From: Aquincola tertiaricarbonis
Lineage (GTDB): Bacteria > Pseudomonadota > Gammaproteobacteria > Burkholderiales > Burkholderiaceae_C
NCBI RefSeq assembly: GCF_023573145.1
Contig: NZ_CP097636.1
Span: forward strand, 3,224,001 to 3,288,000
DNA: 64,000 nt
Direction of reading: 5' to 3'
Below, piece by piece: positions 38,487-47,153 of this stretch (its first letter is position 1; each line of letters begins with the position of its first letter). The position numbers and the translations under genes are program-made. The notes under the pieces were generated by a model. It saw only the letters and a program-made list of their open reading frames with translations, made no database searches and was not told where the DNA came from.

Positions 38487-39940
38487 CCCGACTGCCTTCC
38501 TCCCCCACCCGCCGCGCGCCGCCGGCCCTGGCTGCGCTGCTGCTGGCCCTGCTGCTGGCGGGCTGCGCCAGCACGCCGCTGCCGGAGGCCGGCCCGCTGC
38601 CGCCACCCGCCCAGTTCAAGGAGGCGCCCCCGGCCGGCTGGCAGGCGTCCGTGCCGGCCGATGCGTTGTCGCGCGGGCCCTGGTGGCAGCTGTTCGGCGA
38701 TGCACAGCTGGACGGCTGGATGCCGCAGGTGCAGGTGTCCAACCAGAACGTGGCCGCCAGCGCCGCGGCCCTGGCCCAGGCCCGCGCCCTGGTGCGCGAG
38801 CAACGGGCGGCGCGTTTTCCATCGCTCAGCCTGTCGGGCGGCGCCACCCGCAGCGGCGGCGACGGCTCCACGTCCGCGGCGCGCGAGCGCTACAACCTGG
38901 CCCTGGGCGCCAGCTGGGAGGCCGACGTATGGGGCCGCGTGGCCGGCAACGTGGCGGCGGCCGGCGCCCGCGCCCAGGCCAGCGAGGCCGACCTGGCCGC
39001 GGCCACGCTGTCGGCCCAGGGCGAGCTGGCGACCAACTACTTCTCGCTGCGCGAGACCGATGCCGAGATGGCCTTGCTGCGCGACACCCTGGCCGCCTAC
39101 CAGCGCGCCGCGCAGATCGCGCAGAACCGCTACGACGCCGGCCTGGCGCTCAAGAGCGACGTGCTGCAGGCGCAAACGCAGCTGGCCAATACCGAGGCCG
39201 ACCTGGTGGCGCTGGAGCGCAGCCGCGCGCAGCTGGAGCATGCGATCGCGGTGCTGCTGGGGCGTGCGCCGGCCGACCTCACCATTGCGGTCGATGCCGC
39301 CAATGCGCCCTGGCGGGCCGAGCCACCGGCGGTGCCCACCGGGCTGCCATCGCAGCTGCTGCTGCGCCGGCCCGACATCGCCGCCGCCGAGCGCCGGGTG
39401 GCTGCTGCCAATGCCGACGTGGGCGTGGCCCAGACGGCGCTGTACCCCAGCTTCACGCTCACCGGGCAGTACGGGCTCAACAGCTCGCGCGTGTCCGACC
39501 TGTTCAGCGCCTCGGCCGCGGCCTGGTCGCTGGGCCTGTCGCTGGCGCAGACGGTGTTCGACGCCGGTGCCAACCGCGCGCGCATCGACCAGTCGCGCGC
39601 CGCCTGGGAACAGACCGTGGCCAGCTACCGGCAGACGGTGCTCACCGCCTTCCAGGACGTGGAAGACCAGCTGGCCGCGCTGCGATCGCTGGAGCGCCAG
39701 CTGCAGTTGCGGCGCGCCGCTTCCGAGGCCGCCGACCAGACCGAGCAGCAGGTGCTCAACCGCTACCGCGCCGGGCAAGTCAGCTTCACCGAGGTGGTCA
39801 CGGCCCAGGTGTCGGCGCTGTCGGCCCGGCGCAGCGTGCTGCAGCTCATCGTGCAGCGGCAGACGGCCACCGTCAGCCTGATCCAGGCGCTGGGCGGCGG
39901 CTGGCAAGTGCCGTCGGCGGCCTCCGGCACGGGGGGTTGA
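38483..39940 (+). CDS. Outer-membrane efflux lipoprotein (OprM/NodT family)
   Basis: 485-aa TolC-like exit duct. Signal peptide with lipobox LLAGC-AS at about residues 26-32, so it is lipid-anchored. The two repeated coiled-coil/beta halves include GPWWQLFGDAQLDGWM, the paired AQTQLANTEADLVALER helix, RRPDIAAAERRVAAANADVG and TVFDAGANRARIDQSRAAWE, all NodT-family features. The start overlaps the mdtC stop. It completes a tripartite RND pump within one operon; psd follows 22 bases later. Confidence 0.95.
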   Translation: MTRLPSSPTRRAPPALAALLLALLLAGCASTPLPEAGPLPPPAQFKEAPPAGWQASVPADALSRGPWWQLFGDAQLDGWMPQVQVSNQNVAASAAALAQARALVREQRAARFPSLSLSGGATRSGGDGSTSAARERYNLALGASWEADVWGRVAGNVAAAGARAQASEADLAAATLSAQGELATNYFSLRETDAEMALLRDTLAAYQRAAQIAQNRYDAGLALKSDVLQAQTQLANTEADLVALERSRAQLEHAIAVLLGRAPADLTIAVDAANAPWRAEPPAVPTGLPSQLLLRRPDIAAAERRVAAANADVGVAQTALYPSFTLTGQYGLNSSRVSDLFSASAAAWSLGLSLAQTVFDAGANRARIDQSRAAWEQTVASYRQTVLTAFQDVEDQLAALRSLERQLQLRRAASEAADQTEQQVLNRYRAGQVSFTEVVTAQVSALSARRSVLQLIVQRQTATVSLIQALGGGWQVPSAASGTGG

Positions 39941-39962
39941 GGGCGGCTTCTAGAATGGTTTG

Positions 39963-40820
39963 GTGTCTGAACGCCTCGACGTCCTCCCCCAGTACCTGCT
40001 GCCCAAGCAGGCCCTCACCCGCTTCGCCGGCCGCGTGGCCTCGGCCCAGGCCGGTGGCACCACCACCGCGCTGATCCGCTGGTTCATCGGCAAGTACGGC
40101 GTGAACATGGCCGAAGCCGCCGACCCTGACCCGGCGCACTACCCCAGCTTCAACGAGTTTTTCACCCGCGCCCTGAAGCCCGGCGCTCGCCCGCTGGCCG
40201 ATGCCGACTGGGTGTGCCCGGTGGACGGCGCGATCAGCCAGTTCGGCGACATCCAGCGCGACCAGATCTTCCAGGCCAAGGGCCATGCCTACAGCACCAC
40301 CGCGCTGGTGGGCGGTGATGCCGCGCTGGCCGCGCAGTTCGAGCACGGCCACTTCGCCACCATCTACCTCAGCCCCAAGGACTACCACCGCATCCACATG
40401 CCGTGCGAAGGGCGGCTGCGGCGCATGATCCACGTGCCCGGCGACCTGTTCTCGGTGAACCCCACCACCGCCCGCGGTGTGCCGGGCCTGTTCGCCCGCA
40501 ACGAGCGCGTGGTGTGCGTGTTCGACACGCCGCACGGCCCCTTCGTGCAGGTGCTGGTGGGCGCCACCATCGTGGGCAGCATGGCCACCGTGTGGCACGG
40601 CGTGGTCAACCCGCCGCGCACCGGCCAGTTGCGCGAGTGGACCTATGCCGATGGCCAGGTGACGCTGGCCCAGGGCGCCGAGATGGGCCGCTTCCTGCTG
40701 GGCAGCACCGTGGTGCTGCTGTGGCCGCGCGGCACGCTGCGCTTCAACCCGGTGTGGGCGCCGGCCGGCCCGGTGCGCATGGGCCAGCCAATGGCCAGCA
40801 AGGCCGGAGCCGGCGCGTGA
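39963..40820 (+). CDS. psd: Phosphatidylserine decarboxylase
   Basis: Makes phosphatidylethanolamine from phosphatidylserine at the inner membrane. 285 aa from the GTG at 39963 (a TTG at 39960 is possible) starting SERLDVLPQYLLPKQ. Family blocks are YPSFNEFFTRALKPGARP, CPVDGAISQFGDI, LSPKDYHRIHMPC, and near the C-terminus GRFLLGSTVVLLWPRG. In that last block the LGST Ser is the self-cleavage site that becomes the pyruvoyl cofactor, splitting the protein into beta and alpha chains. It is close behind the efflux operon, and its stop overlaps the next gene's GTG start. Confidence 0.96.
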   Translation: MSERLDVLPQYLLPKQALTRFAGRVASAQAGGTTTALIRWFIGKYGVNMAEAADPDPAHYPSFNEFFTRALKPGARPLADADWVCPVDGAISQFGDIQRDQIFQAKGHAYSTTALVGGDAALAAQFEHGHFATIYLSPKDYHRIHMPCEGRLRRMIHVPGDLFSVNPTTARGVPGLFARNERVVCVFDTPHGPFVQVLVGATIVGSMATVWHGVVNPPRTGQLREWTYADGQVTLAQGAEMGRFLLGSTVVLLWPRGTLRFNPVWAPAGPVRMGQPMASKAGAGA

Positions 40821-41563
40821 GCCCACGGCCGCCGCGCACCGAGCAGCAGGTGCGCGCCGACCTGGCGGCGGCCTTTCGCCTGGCCGCACTCAACGGCTGG
40901 GACGACACCATCTACACCCACCTCTCGGCCAGCGTGCCGGGAGAGCCGGGGCACTACCTCATCAACACCTTCGGCCAGCTGTTCGAAGAAGTGACCGCCA
41001 GCAGCCTGGTGAAGGTGAACCAGCGCGGCCAGGTGGTGGACGGCAGCGGCCGACCGGTGAACCCCAGCGGCTTTGCCATCCACGGCGCGGTGCATGCGGC
41101 CCGGCCCGAAGTGGCATGCGTGATCCACCTGCACACCCCCTGGGGCGTGGCGCTGAGCATGCTGCCCGAGGGCCTGCTGCCCACCAGCCAGTACGCGATG
41201 CGGCTGCACGGCCGGCTGGGCCGCCATGCCTACGAAGGCCTGGCGCTGGGCGCCGAAGAGCAGCAGCGGCTGGCCGCCCGGCTGGGCGCGCTCGACGGCC
41301 TGATCCTCGACAACCACGGTGTGTTGACCGTCGGCCGCACCGTGGCCGAAGCCTTCATGCTGATGCACCTGCTGGAGCGCGCCGCCCAGGCCCAACTGCG
41401 CGCTCAGGCCGGTGCACGCGCCGGCATCCAGGTGGTGAGCGACGCACTGGCCCAGCGCACCTGGCGCGAGTGGGTGGGCAACGGCCAGGAATGGGACGGC
41501 GACCTCGAATGGCCCGCGCTGCTGCGCCGCCTGGACCGGCTGTCGCCCGGCTACGCCGACTGA
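40817..41563 (+). CDS. Class II aldolase/adducin-family protein
   Basis: 248 aa from the GTG at 40817, which overlaps the psd stop (GTGA). Zinc-site histidines of the class II aldolase fold are in VIHLHTPWGVALSM; other blocks are FRLAALNGWDDTIYTHLSASV, NPSGFAIHGAVHAARP and LILDNHGVLTVGRTVAEAF. The family includes L-fuculose-phosphate aldolase and ribulose-phosphate epimerases, but bacterial members of this short type often lack a known substrate. A frame running from 40403 inside psd is not used. It is probably cotranscribed with psd and the tautomerase that follows 24 bases later. Confidence 0.9.
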   Translation: MSPRPPRTEQQVRADLAAAFRLAALNGWDDTIYTHLSASVPGEPGHYLINTFGQLFEEVTASSLVKVNQRGQVVDGSGRPVNPSGFAIHGAVHAARPEVACVIHLHTPWGVALSMLPEGLLPTSQYAMRLHGRLGRHAYEGLALGAEEQQRLAARLGALDGLILDNHGVLTVGRTVAEAFMLMHLLERAAQAQLRAQAGARAGIQVVSDALAQRTWREWVGNGQEWDGDLEWPALLRRLDRLSPGYAD

Positions 41564-41587
41564 AGCTTCAACCTCAAGGAGATCCTC

Positions 41588-41818
41588 ATGCCCACCATCC
41601 GCGTCGAGATGTTCGAAGGCCGCACGCTCGAGCAAAAGCGTGCCTTCGCCCAGGCCCTGACCGAAGCCACCGTGCGCACCCTGGGCGCCAGCCCCGATTC
41701 GGTCGACGTGGTGATCACCGAAGTGGCCCGCCACAACTGGGCCACCGGCGGCCAGCTGTGGAGCGACAAGGCAGCCTTCACACCGCCCGCGCCGGAGGCG
41801 GCGCCGCTGGCGGATTGA
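41588..41818 (+). CDS. 4-oxalocrotonate tautomerase family protein
   Basis: 76 aa starting MPTIRVEMFEGRTLEQKRAF. Pro2 becomes the catalytic N-terminal proline after Met removal, and the beta-alpha-beta segment EQKRAFAQALTEATVRTLG is typical. The C-terminus is extended by about 15 residues (TPPAPEAAPLAD). Tautomerases of this size act as hexamers on unsaturated 2-keto acids. The physiological substrate here is unknown; the adjacent aldolase suggests a small catabolic or salvage step. An AAGGAG site precedes the ATG. Confidence 0.9.
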   Translation: MPTIRVEMFEGRTLEQKRAFAQALTEATVRTLGASPDSVDVVITEVARHNWATGGQLWSDKAAFTPPAPEAAPLAD

Positions 41819-41843
41819 CGCCCGCTGCCTTAGGCTCAGCGTC

Positions 41844-42101
41844 ATGAGCACACGCGAACTCAAGCTGGATCTGCCCGAGCGTCTGGCCAACGACGCTGAA
41901 GCGGCCGGGCTGTTGACACCCAAGGCCATGACGCGGCTGCTGAAGGAAGAGATGCGTCGACAGGCCGCTCAGCAATTGCTCGCAGGTGCCGCACGTGCCA
42001 CGGCAGGCGGCAGCCGGCCGCGGTCGCTGCGGCAACTGCAGGCCGAGGTCGATGAGGTACGCCAAGCCCAGCGGCCGGGGGTCCCCGGCACGCAGCGGTG
42101 A
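41844..42101 (+). CDS. Antitoxin-like protein paired with a PIN toxin remnant
   Basis: 85-aa basic/helical protein (MSTRELKLDLPERLANDAEA, then LKEEMRRQAAQQLLAGA). The N-terminal strand-helix-helix pattern resembles ribbon-helix-helix or VapB-like antitoxins. Its TGA overlaps the GTG of a PIN-domain reading frame at 42098, the usual antitoxin-toxin overlap. The toxin is broken, so this may be an orphan antitoxin able to cross-neutralise related toxins, or simply a relic. It may be cotranscribed with the tautomerase 25 bases upstream. Confidence 0.6.
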   Translation: MSTRELKLDLPERLANDAEAAGLLTPKAMTRLLKEEMRRQAAQQLLAGAARATAGGSRPRSLRQLQAEVDEVRQAQRPGVPGTQR

Positions 42102-42375
42102 TACCGCCACGCGCAGTACTCGACACCAACATCGTGGTTTCCGCCCTGCTGTGGCAGGGCTACCAGGCCGCATCGCTCAACGGGTGCATGCTGTGCCGCT
42201 GCCGTGCCCCGTCAGCCGCGACGGCGATGATGACGCCGTGTTGGCCTGCGCAGCCGCCGGGCGCGCTGACATGATCGTGACCGGTGACGACGACCTGCTC
42301 GTGCTGAAGCACCACGGCGACTGCCGGATCCTCAAACCCAAGGACGCGCTGCGCGCGCTCTCGCTGCGCCATTGA
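42098..42375 (+). pseudogene. PIN-domain toxin remnant with internal deletion
   Basis: Starts with GTG giving IPPRAVLDTNIVVSALLWQG, a canonical PIN N-terminus with its first Asp, but after ~28 codons the frame loses homology and ends at TGA. A different frame then supplies the C-terminal half: VSRDGDDDAVLACAAAGRAD, IVTGDDDLLVLKHHGDC, then DALRALSLRH to the TGA at 42373-42375. The middle ~60 residues of a normal ~140-aa PIN protein, which carry the conserved Glu, are missing. This points to an internal deletion with a frame change, so the toxin should be inactive. Confidence 0.75.
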
Positions 42376-42533
42376 TCCAGACGCTGAGGCGCCGGGCCCA
42401 CACCCGGCGTGACGGCTTGCACGGCAAGCCGCCGCCCGCGCCGGCTGCACCGGCGGCGGGTCGCCTTCCGGCCCTACATTCCCGCTCCTCGCAGCCTGCT
42501 TTTCGGGCTGCCACAGCCGTTGGGAAGTCGTCC

Positions 42534-43451
42534 ATGTCGTGTTCTTTCTCGCCCCGCCTCCGCTCGGCCGCCGGCCTGGTGGTCGCGCTCACCGCCGGCG
42601 TTTCGGCGCAAGCCGCGGTCGTGGACCTCGGCGCCGCCGGCAGCTTCAACGCCTTCGTGTTCGGGTCCTTCAGCGGCGTCAACGGTGCCACCCAGGGCCC
42701 GCTGGCCGCGGGCGGCTCGGTCACCTTGTCGAGCTGGGCGGTCAATGCCAACGCCAGCAGCAACGTGGGCGGCTACGCCATGGTGGTGGGCGGCAGCTTC
42801 ATGGGTGGCAACGGTTCGGTCAACGGTGGCAAGAGCTACGTCGGCGGCGCGGTGGCCGGCAACTTCACGCAGGGCACCGTGGACAGCGGCGCCTCGCCGG
42901 TCGACTTCACGGCCGCGGCCAGCCGGCTCAAGGGCCTGTCCACCACGGTGGCCACGGCCAGCAAGACCGGCAGCTACGCCACCCAGTACGGCGGCGGCTA
43001 CTTCACCGGCACCGGTGCCGACGTGGAGGTGTTCAACCTCAGCGCGGCCGACTTCAGCAGCGCCGGCTGGTTCAGCACCGCCAACATCAAGCAGGGCGCG
43101 ACGGTGATCGTCAATGTGGCGGGCAGCGCGCTGCAGATGAACGGCACGCTCAACCCCGGCCAGCTGGGCAGCAACGTGCTGTTCAACTTCTACGAAGCCT
43201 CGTCGCTGAGCCTCAGGAGCATCGACGCCAGCGTGCTGGCGCCCTTCGCGGCGGTGTCGGGCAGCAACGGCAGCCTCACCGGCACGCTGGTGGCGTCCAG
43301 CTTCCAGGGGCTGGGCGGCTACGGATTGCGCCAGGACACGTTCACCCCGGTGAGCATCATCACCGCCGTGCCCGAGCCGGGCACCTGGGCCTTGATGGCC
43401 GGCGGCCTGCTGGCCGTGGCCGCGCTGCGGCGGCGCCAGCGCAGCGCCTGA
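42534..43451 (+). CDS. Choice-of-anchor A, PEP-CTERM exported protein
   Basis: 305 aa. Signal peptide MSCSFSPRLRSAAGLVVALT, cleaved near SAQA. The body contains the choice-of-anchor A pattern: a beta-rich, Gly/Ser/Asn-rich repeat region (GSFNAFVFGSFSGVNGATQG, GGSVTLSSWAVNANASSNVG) and VNVAGSALQMNGTLNPGQLG. The C-terminus has a PEP-CTERM sorting signal: VPEPGTW, hydrophobic helix ALMAGGLLAVAAL, then RRRQRSA. Such proteins are processed by exosortase, often linked to exopolysaccharide, but no exosortase gene is in this window. It is a lone gene converging on lipA. The 158-base region before it shows no further gene. Confidence 0.88.
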   Translation: MSCSFSPRLRSAAGLVVALTAGVSAQAAVVDLGAAGSFNAFVFGSFSGVNGATQGPLAAGGSVTLSSWAVNANASSNVGGYAMVVGGSFMGGNGSVNGGKSYVGGAVAGNFTQGTVDSGASPVDFTAAASRLKGLSTTVATASKTGSYATQYGGGYFTGTGADVEVFNLSAADFSSAGWFSTANIKQGATVIVNVAGSALQMNGTLNPGQLGSNVLFNFYEASSLSLRSIDASVLAPFAAVSGSNGSLTGTLVASSFQGLGGYGLRQDTFTPVSIITAVPEPGTWALMAGGLLAVAALRRRQRSA

Positions 43452-43493
43452 GGGACGCGCTAGCCAGGGTGCCGCGTCACCGCGGCGCCGGGC

Positions 43494-44486
43494 TCACACC
43501 ACCGCGTCGGCCACGCCCGCGGCGTGGGCCTGCTGGTCGGCGTGGTAGCTGCTGCGCACCATCGCGCCCACGGCGGCGTGGGTGAAGCCCATCTTGTAGG
43601 CCTCTTCCTCGAACATCTTGAAGGTGTCGGGGTGCACATAGCGGCGCACCGGCAGGTGGTGGCCGCTGGGGGCCAGGTACTGGCCGATGGTGAGCATGTC
43701 GATATCGTGCGCGCGCATGTCGCGCATCACCTGCAGGATCTCTTCGTCCGTCTCGCCCAGGCCGACCATGATGCCGCTCTTGGTGGGCACGTCGGGCGCG
43801 AATTCCTTGAAGCGCTTGAGCAGGTTCAGGCTGTACTGGTAGTCCGACCCCGGGCGCGCTTCCTTGTAGAGGCGAGGCGCGGTTTCCAGGTTGTGGTTCA
43901 TCACGTCGGGCGGCGCGGCCTTCAGGATCTCCAGCGCGCGGTCCATGCGGCCGCGGAAGTCGGGCGTCAGGATCTCGATGCGGGTTTCGGGCGACAGCGC
44001 GCGCGTCTGGCGGATGCACTCCACGAAGTGGGCCGCGCCGCCGTCGCGCAGGTCGTCGCGGTCGACGCTGGTGATGACCACGTACTTCAGGCGCAGCGCG
44101 GCGATGGTCTTGGCCAGGTTGGCCGGCTCATCCTCGTCCAGCGGGTCGGGGCGGCCGTGGCCCACGTCGCAGAAGGGGCAGCGGCGGGTGCACTTGTCAC
44201 CCATGATCATGAAGGTGGCCGTGCCCTTGCCGAAGCACTCGCCGATGTTGGGGCAGCTGGCTTCTTCGCACACCGTGTGCAGCTTGTGCTCGCGCAGGAT
44301 CTGCTTGATCTCGTAGAAGCGCGTGGTGGGCGAGCCGGCCTTGACGCGGATCCAGTCGGGCTTCTTCAGCACCTCGGCCGGCACGATCTTGATGGGGATG
44401 CGTGCGGTCTTGGCCTGCGCCTTCTGCTTGGCAGTGGGGTCGTAGGCGGTGGGCGAGGCGGCGGCGGTGGGCGTGGGCTGGGTCAT
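43494..44486 (-). CDS. lipA: Lipoyl synthase
   Basis: Radical-SAM enzyme inserting two sulfurs into protein-bound octanoyl groups. 330 aa starting [16 protein letters not shown]. The auxiliary cluster Cys set is in [13 protein letters not shown] (~90) and the SAM cluster is [13 protein letters not shown] (~118-130). Further blocks are [31 protein letters not shown] and [13 protein letters not shown]. The C-terminal RSSYHAD serine is the family's third ligand of the auxiliary cluster. The ATG at 44486 overlaps the lipB stop (ATGA); a longer frame to 44540 lies inside lipB. Confidence 0.97.
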   Translation of the reverse strand: MTQPTPTAAASPTAYDPTAKQKAQAKTARIPIKIVPAEVLKKPDWIRVKAGSPTTRFYEIKQILREHKLHTVCEEASCPNIGECFGKGTATFMIMGDKCTRRCPFCDVGHGRPDPLDEDEPANLAKTIAALRLKYVVITSVDRDDLRDGGAAHFVECIRQTRALSPETRIEILTPDFRGRMDRALEILKAAPPDVMNHNLETAPRLYKEARPGSDYQYSLNLLKRFKEFAPDVPTKSGIMVGLGETDEEILQVMRDMRAHDIDMLTIGQYLAPSGHHLPVRRYVHPDTFKMFEEEAYKMGFTHAAVGAMVRSSYHADQQAHAAGVADAVV

Positions 44487-45160
44487 GGGGTCAGTTGGGC
44501 GGCCAGGCGCTTGGCAAAGCGTGCGGCGGCCTCGCTCCAATCGGTAGAGATGCCGAGTCTAGCCAGATCGATGGTCTGCAGCCCGGCGTAACCGCAAGGA
44601 TCGATGCCCAGAAAGGGCTGCAGGTCCATCGCGACATTGAGCGCGACACCGTGGTAGGTGCGGTGCTGGCTCACCTTGATGCCCAGCGCCGCGATTTTGC
44701 CAAGGCCGGTGAACGGGTCGGCGCCCGGCGCCGGGTCGGCGAGCCTGGCATGGCCGAAGGGGTCGGCCAGCTTGACGTAGATGCCAGGCGCGCCGCTCAC
44801 CCGGTGGCCGGTGACGCCATAGTCGGCCAGCGTCTTGAGCACCGCCTGCTCCAGCCGGTAGACGTACTCCTTGACGTAGATGCCGAGCCGGCGCAGGTCG
44901 ACCAGCGGATAGGCCACCACTTGGCCGGGGCCGTGGTAGGTGACCTGGCCGCCGCGGTTGGTGCGCACCACCGGGATGCCTTCGGGGCTGAGCACATGCT
45001 CGCTGCGGCCGGCAATGCCCTGGGTGTAGACGGGGTCGTGCTCACACAGCCACAGTTCGTCGGGCGTGTCGGCATCGCGTTGTTCGGTGAAGGCGCGCAT
45101 CGCCGCCTCGGTGGCGGCATAGTCGACGCGGCCCAGGGTCTTGACGATCATGGTGCGCAT
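44483..45160 (-). CDS. lipB: Octanoyltransferase
   Basis: Transfers octanoate from acyl carrier protein to lipoyl-dependent enzymes, supplying the LipA substrate. 225 aa from the ATG at 45160 (or 45151, [11 protein letters not shown]). Motifs: [18 protein letters not shown] at ~69, [20 protein letters not shown] with the catalytic Lys at ~155, and the nucleophilic Cys in [10 protein letters not shown] at ~190. It overlaps lipA by four bases. The usual upstream neighbour ybeD is displaced by a Sel1-repeat gene on the opposite strand, whose start codon lies 32 bases away. Confidence 0.96.
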   Translation of the reverse strand: MRTMIVKTLGRVDYAATEAAMRAFTEQRDADTPDELWLCEHDPVYTQGIAGRSEHVLSPEGIPVVRTNRGGQVTYHGPGQVVAYPLVDLRRLGIYVKEYVYRLEQAVLKTLADYGVTGHRVSGAPGIYVKLADPFGHARLADPAPGADPFTGLGKIAALGIKVSQHRTYHGVALNVAMDLQPFLGIDPCGYAGLQTIDLARLGISTDWSEAAARFAKRLAAQLTP

Positions 45161-45192
45161 TGGCCGGCCAGCGCCGGCAGCAGGAGAAACGC

Positions 45193-45918
45193 ATGCCCTT
45201 CCGCCCTTCGATCCACCCGTTGCTCGGCGCCCTGGCCCTGCTGGCAGCCACCGCAGCCGGCGCCGCCGAGCCGGCGCTGACGCCCGCGCAGAAAGAGGCC
45301 CTGCAGGCGCGCCTGGAGGCGGCGGTGGTGGACCACGACCAGGGCCGGCTGCTGCAGGCGCGCGAGGCCTTCGAGGGCCTGGCCCGCGCGGGGCTGCCGG
45401 CGGCCGACTACAACCTGGCGGTGATGCACCTGAAGCGCGAGCTGCCCGGTGCCAGCAACGGCGAGGCGCTGCGGCTGATGCAGCGCGCGGCCGAGCACGG
45501 CTTCGTCACCGCCACCTACGGCATGGGCCGGCTGTACGAAACCGGCGACGCCGGCCGGCGCGACCTGGGCGAGGCCAGCCGCTGGTACCTGCGCGCGGCC
45601 GAGCAGGGCAGCGTGCCCGGCCAGGTGGAGATCGCCACCGCCTACTACCTGGGCCGTGGCGCCGCGCAGGACCTGCCGGCGGCGGCGCACTGGTACCGCG
45701 AGGCGGCCAAGGGCGGCGACGTGGGGGCGCAGTACATCCTTGCCTCGATGTACGAAACGGGCGTGGGCGTGACGCACGATCTGCGGTTGGCCCGTTACTG
45801 GTATGCCGTAGCGGCGGCCAGCGGCGACGAGGTGGCGCCGGCCAAGCTGCGCGAGATCGACGCGCGGCTGGCCGAACCGCCCCAGCGGCCGCCGGCCCCG
45901 GTCACAACACCACCTTGA
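45193..45918 (+). CDS. Sel1-repeat exported protein
   Basis: 241 aa. The ATG at 45193 has an AGGAG site five bases upstream and a Sec signal ([20 protein letters not shown]). The mature part holds about four Sel1-like helical repeats: [58 protein letters not shown] and [18 protein letters not shown]. Sel1 proteins are periplasmic or secreted protein-interaction scaffolds. This gene lies opposite to its neighbours, between lipB and ybeD, and its 3' end overlaps the ybeD 3' end by 17 bases. That suggests insertion into an ancestral ybeD-lipB-lipA cluster. Its function is unknown. Confidence 0.88.
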   Translation: MPFRPSIHPLLGALALLAATAAGAAEPALTPAQKEALQARLEAAVVDHDQGRLLQAREAFEGLARAGLPAADYNLAVMHLKRELPGASNGEALRLMQRAAEHGFVTATYGMGRLYETGDAGRRDLGEASRWYLRAAEQGSVPGQVEIATAYYLGRGAAQDLPAAAHWYREAAKGGDVGAQYILASMYETGVGVTHDLRLARYWYAVAAASGDEVAPAKLREIDARLAEPPQRPPAPVTTPP

Positions 45919-46192
45919 CCATCGGGTGCGTGGTCAGCGTGCGGTAGAGCTCGTCCAGCTGCTCGCGGCTGGTGGCGGTGACGGTGATGGTCACGCCCAG
46001 GTACTTGCCGCCCTTGCTGGGCCGCAGTTCCACGGTGCTGGCGTCGAAGTTGGGGTCGAACTGCTCGGCCACCTGGGTGACCGCGTGCACGAAACCGTCC
46101 ACGTTCTCGCCCATCACCTTGATGGGAAAGGCGCTGGGGTACTCGATCAGCGATTGTTCGGGCGGGATGGGCTGCATGGTGGCGGTACTCAT
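45902..46192 (-). CDS. ybeD: YbeD/DUF493 family protein
   Basis: 96-aa ferredoxin-like-fold protein (MSTATMQPIPPEQSLIEYPS, then FPIKVMGENVDGFVHAVTQV and GKYLGVTITVTATSREQLDE). DUF493 proteins sit beside lipB in most proteobacteria and resemble allosteric ACT-like domains, with a presumed regulatory role. Here the order dat-ybeD-lipB-lipA is kept, but ybeD and lipB are separated by the divergent Sel1 gene. Confidence 0.92.
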   Translation of the reverse strand: MSTATMQPIPPEQSLIEYPSAFPIKVMGENVDGFVHAVTQVAEQFDPNFDASTVELRPSKGGKYLGVTITVTATSREQLDELYRTLTTHPMVKVVL

Positions 46193-46246
46193 CGCAAAGA
46201 CAAGGGGTGGCGCCGCCCGATTGCAACCGCGCAGCGCGGGCCGCGG

Positions 46247-47122
46247 TCAGACGGACTGCAGCTTCTTGGCGTTCTGGTAGGCCTCATACAGGCGGGCGTA
46301 CACCGGGCCGGGCTTGCCGCGCAGCGCGCCGTGGCCCACCTCGGCGCCGTCGATGCGGGTGACCGGCAGCACCTCCTTGGTGGCCGAGCTCAGCAGCACC
46401 TCGTCGGCGCCCAGCACCTCGGCCTCGGCCAGCGGGCGCAGGTTGTAGGCGATGCCGCATTCTTCGCACAGCTCGCGCAGCAGCTCGTAGCGGATGCCTT
46501 CGAGCAGGTGCTCGCTCTTGGGCGGGCCCAGCAGCGCGCCTTCCTTCACGACCCAGACGTTGCTGCTGCTGGCTTCGGTCAGCCAGCCGTCACGGAACAT
46601 GATGGTCTCGGTGGCGCCCTGGTCGGCCGACACCATGCGCGCCAGCACGCTGCCCAGCAGCGAGGTGCTCTTGATGTCGCCGCGCTCCCAGCGGAAGTCG
46701 CGGGCGGTGATGCAGGCCACGCCCTGGTGGCGCGCCTCGGCGCTGGCCTGCTTCAGCTCGTTGGTCATCATGAACACGGTGGGCACCGGCTCGGCCGGCA
46801 CCACGTGGTCGCGCATCGCCACTCCGCGCGTGACCTGGATGTACACCACCTGCACCTCGGCCGGATGGTCCTGCACCAGGCGGCGGGCGGTGGCCAGCCA
46901 GCGCGCCTCGTCCATCGGGTTGGGAATGCGCAGCTTGGCCAGGCTGCGGCCCAGGCGGGCGATGTGCTCGCTGAAGCGGAACAGGCGGCCGCCGTAGACG
47001 GGGATCGCCTCGTACACGCCGTCGCCGAAGATGAAGCCGCGGTCGAGCACCGAGACCTTGGCGTCGCACAGGCGCGTGTACTCGCCGTTCAGGTAACACA
47101 GGGTTTCGGGCAGCGCGATCAT
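46247..47122 (-). CDS. dat: Class IV aminotransferase (D-amino acid transaminase-like)
   Basis: PLP enzyme, 291 aa from the ATG at 47122 (GGAGAA upstream; a GTG at 47152 would add ten residues). Start MIALPETLCYLNGEYTRL, then VSVLDRGFIFGDGVYEAIPV. The PLP lysine is in FRWERGDIKSTSLLGSVLA (about 150-168), and the phosphate-binding segments are DGWLTEASSSNVWVV and LSSATKEVLPVTRID. These features fit D-alanine aminotransferase. The product would feed D-Ala/D-Glu to peptidoglycan, consistent with dacC just upstream, 31 bases away. Branched-chain specificity (IlvE) cannot be fully excluded. Confidence 0.9.
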   Translation of the reverse strand: MIALPETLCYLNGEYTRLCDAKVSVLDRGFIFGDGVYEAIPVYGGRLFRFSEHIARLGRSLAKLRIPNPMDEARWLATARRLVQDHPAEVQVVYIQVTRGVAMRDHVVPAEPVPTVFMMTNELKQASAEARHQGVACITARDFRWERGDIKSTSLLGSVLARMVSADQGATETIMFRDGWLTEASSSNVWVVKEGALLGPPKSEHLLEGIRYELLRELCEECGIAYNLRPLAEAEVLGADEVLLSSATKEVLPVTRIDGAEVGHGALRGKPGPVYARLYEAYQNAKKLQSV

Positions 47123-47153
47123 GGCTTTCTCCGCGGCGACTTCAGGCTGCACC

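Noticed and set aside
35205..38606. 1133-codon minus-strand open frame opposite mdtC
   Set aside because: Antisense shadow of mdtC; Gln/His/Arg-rich with no recognisable motif, caused by high third-position GC.
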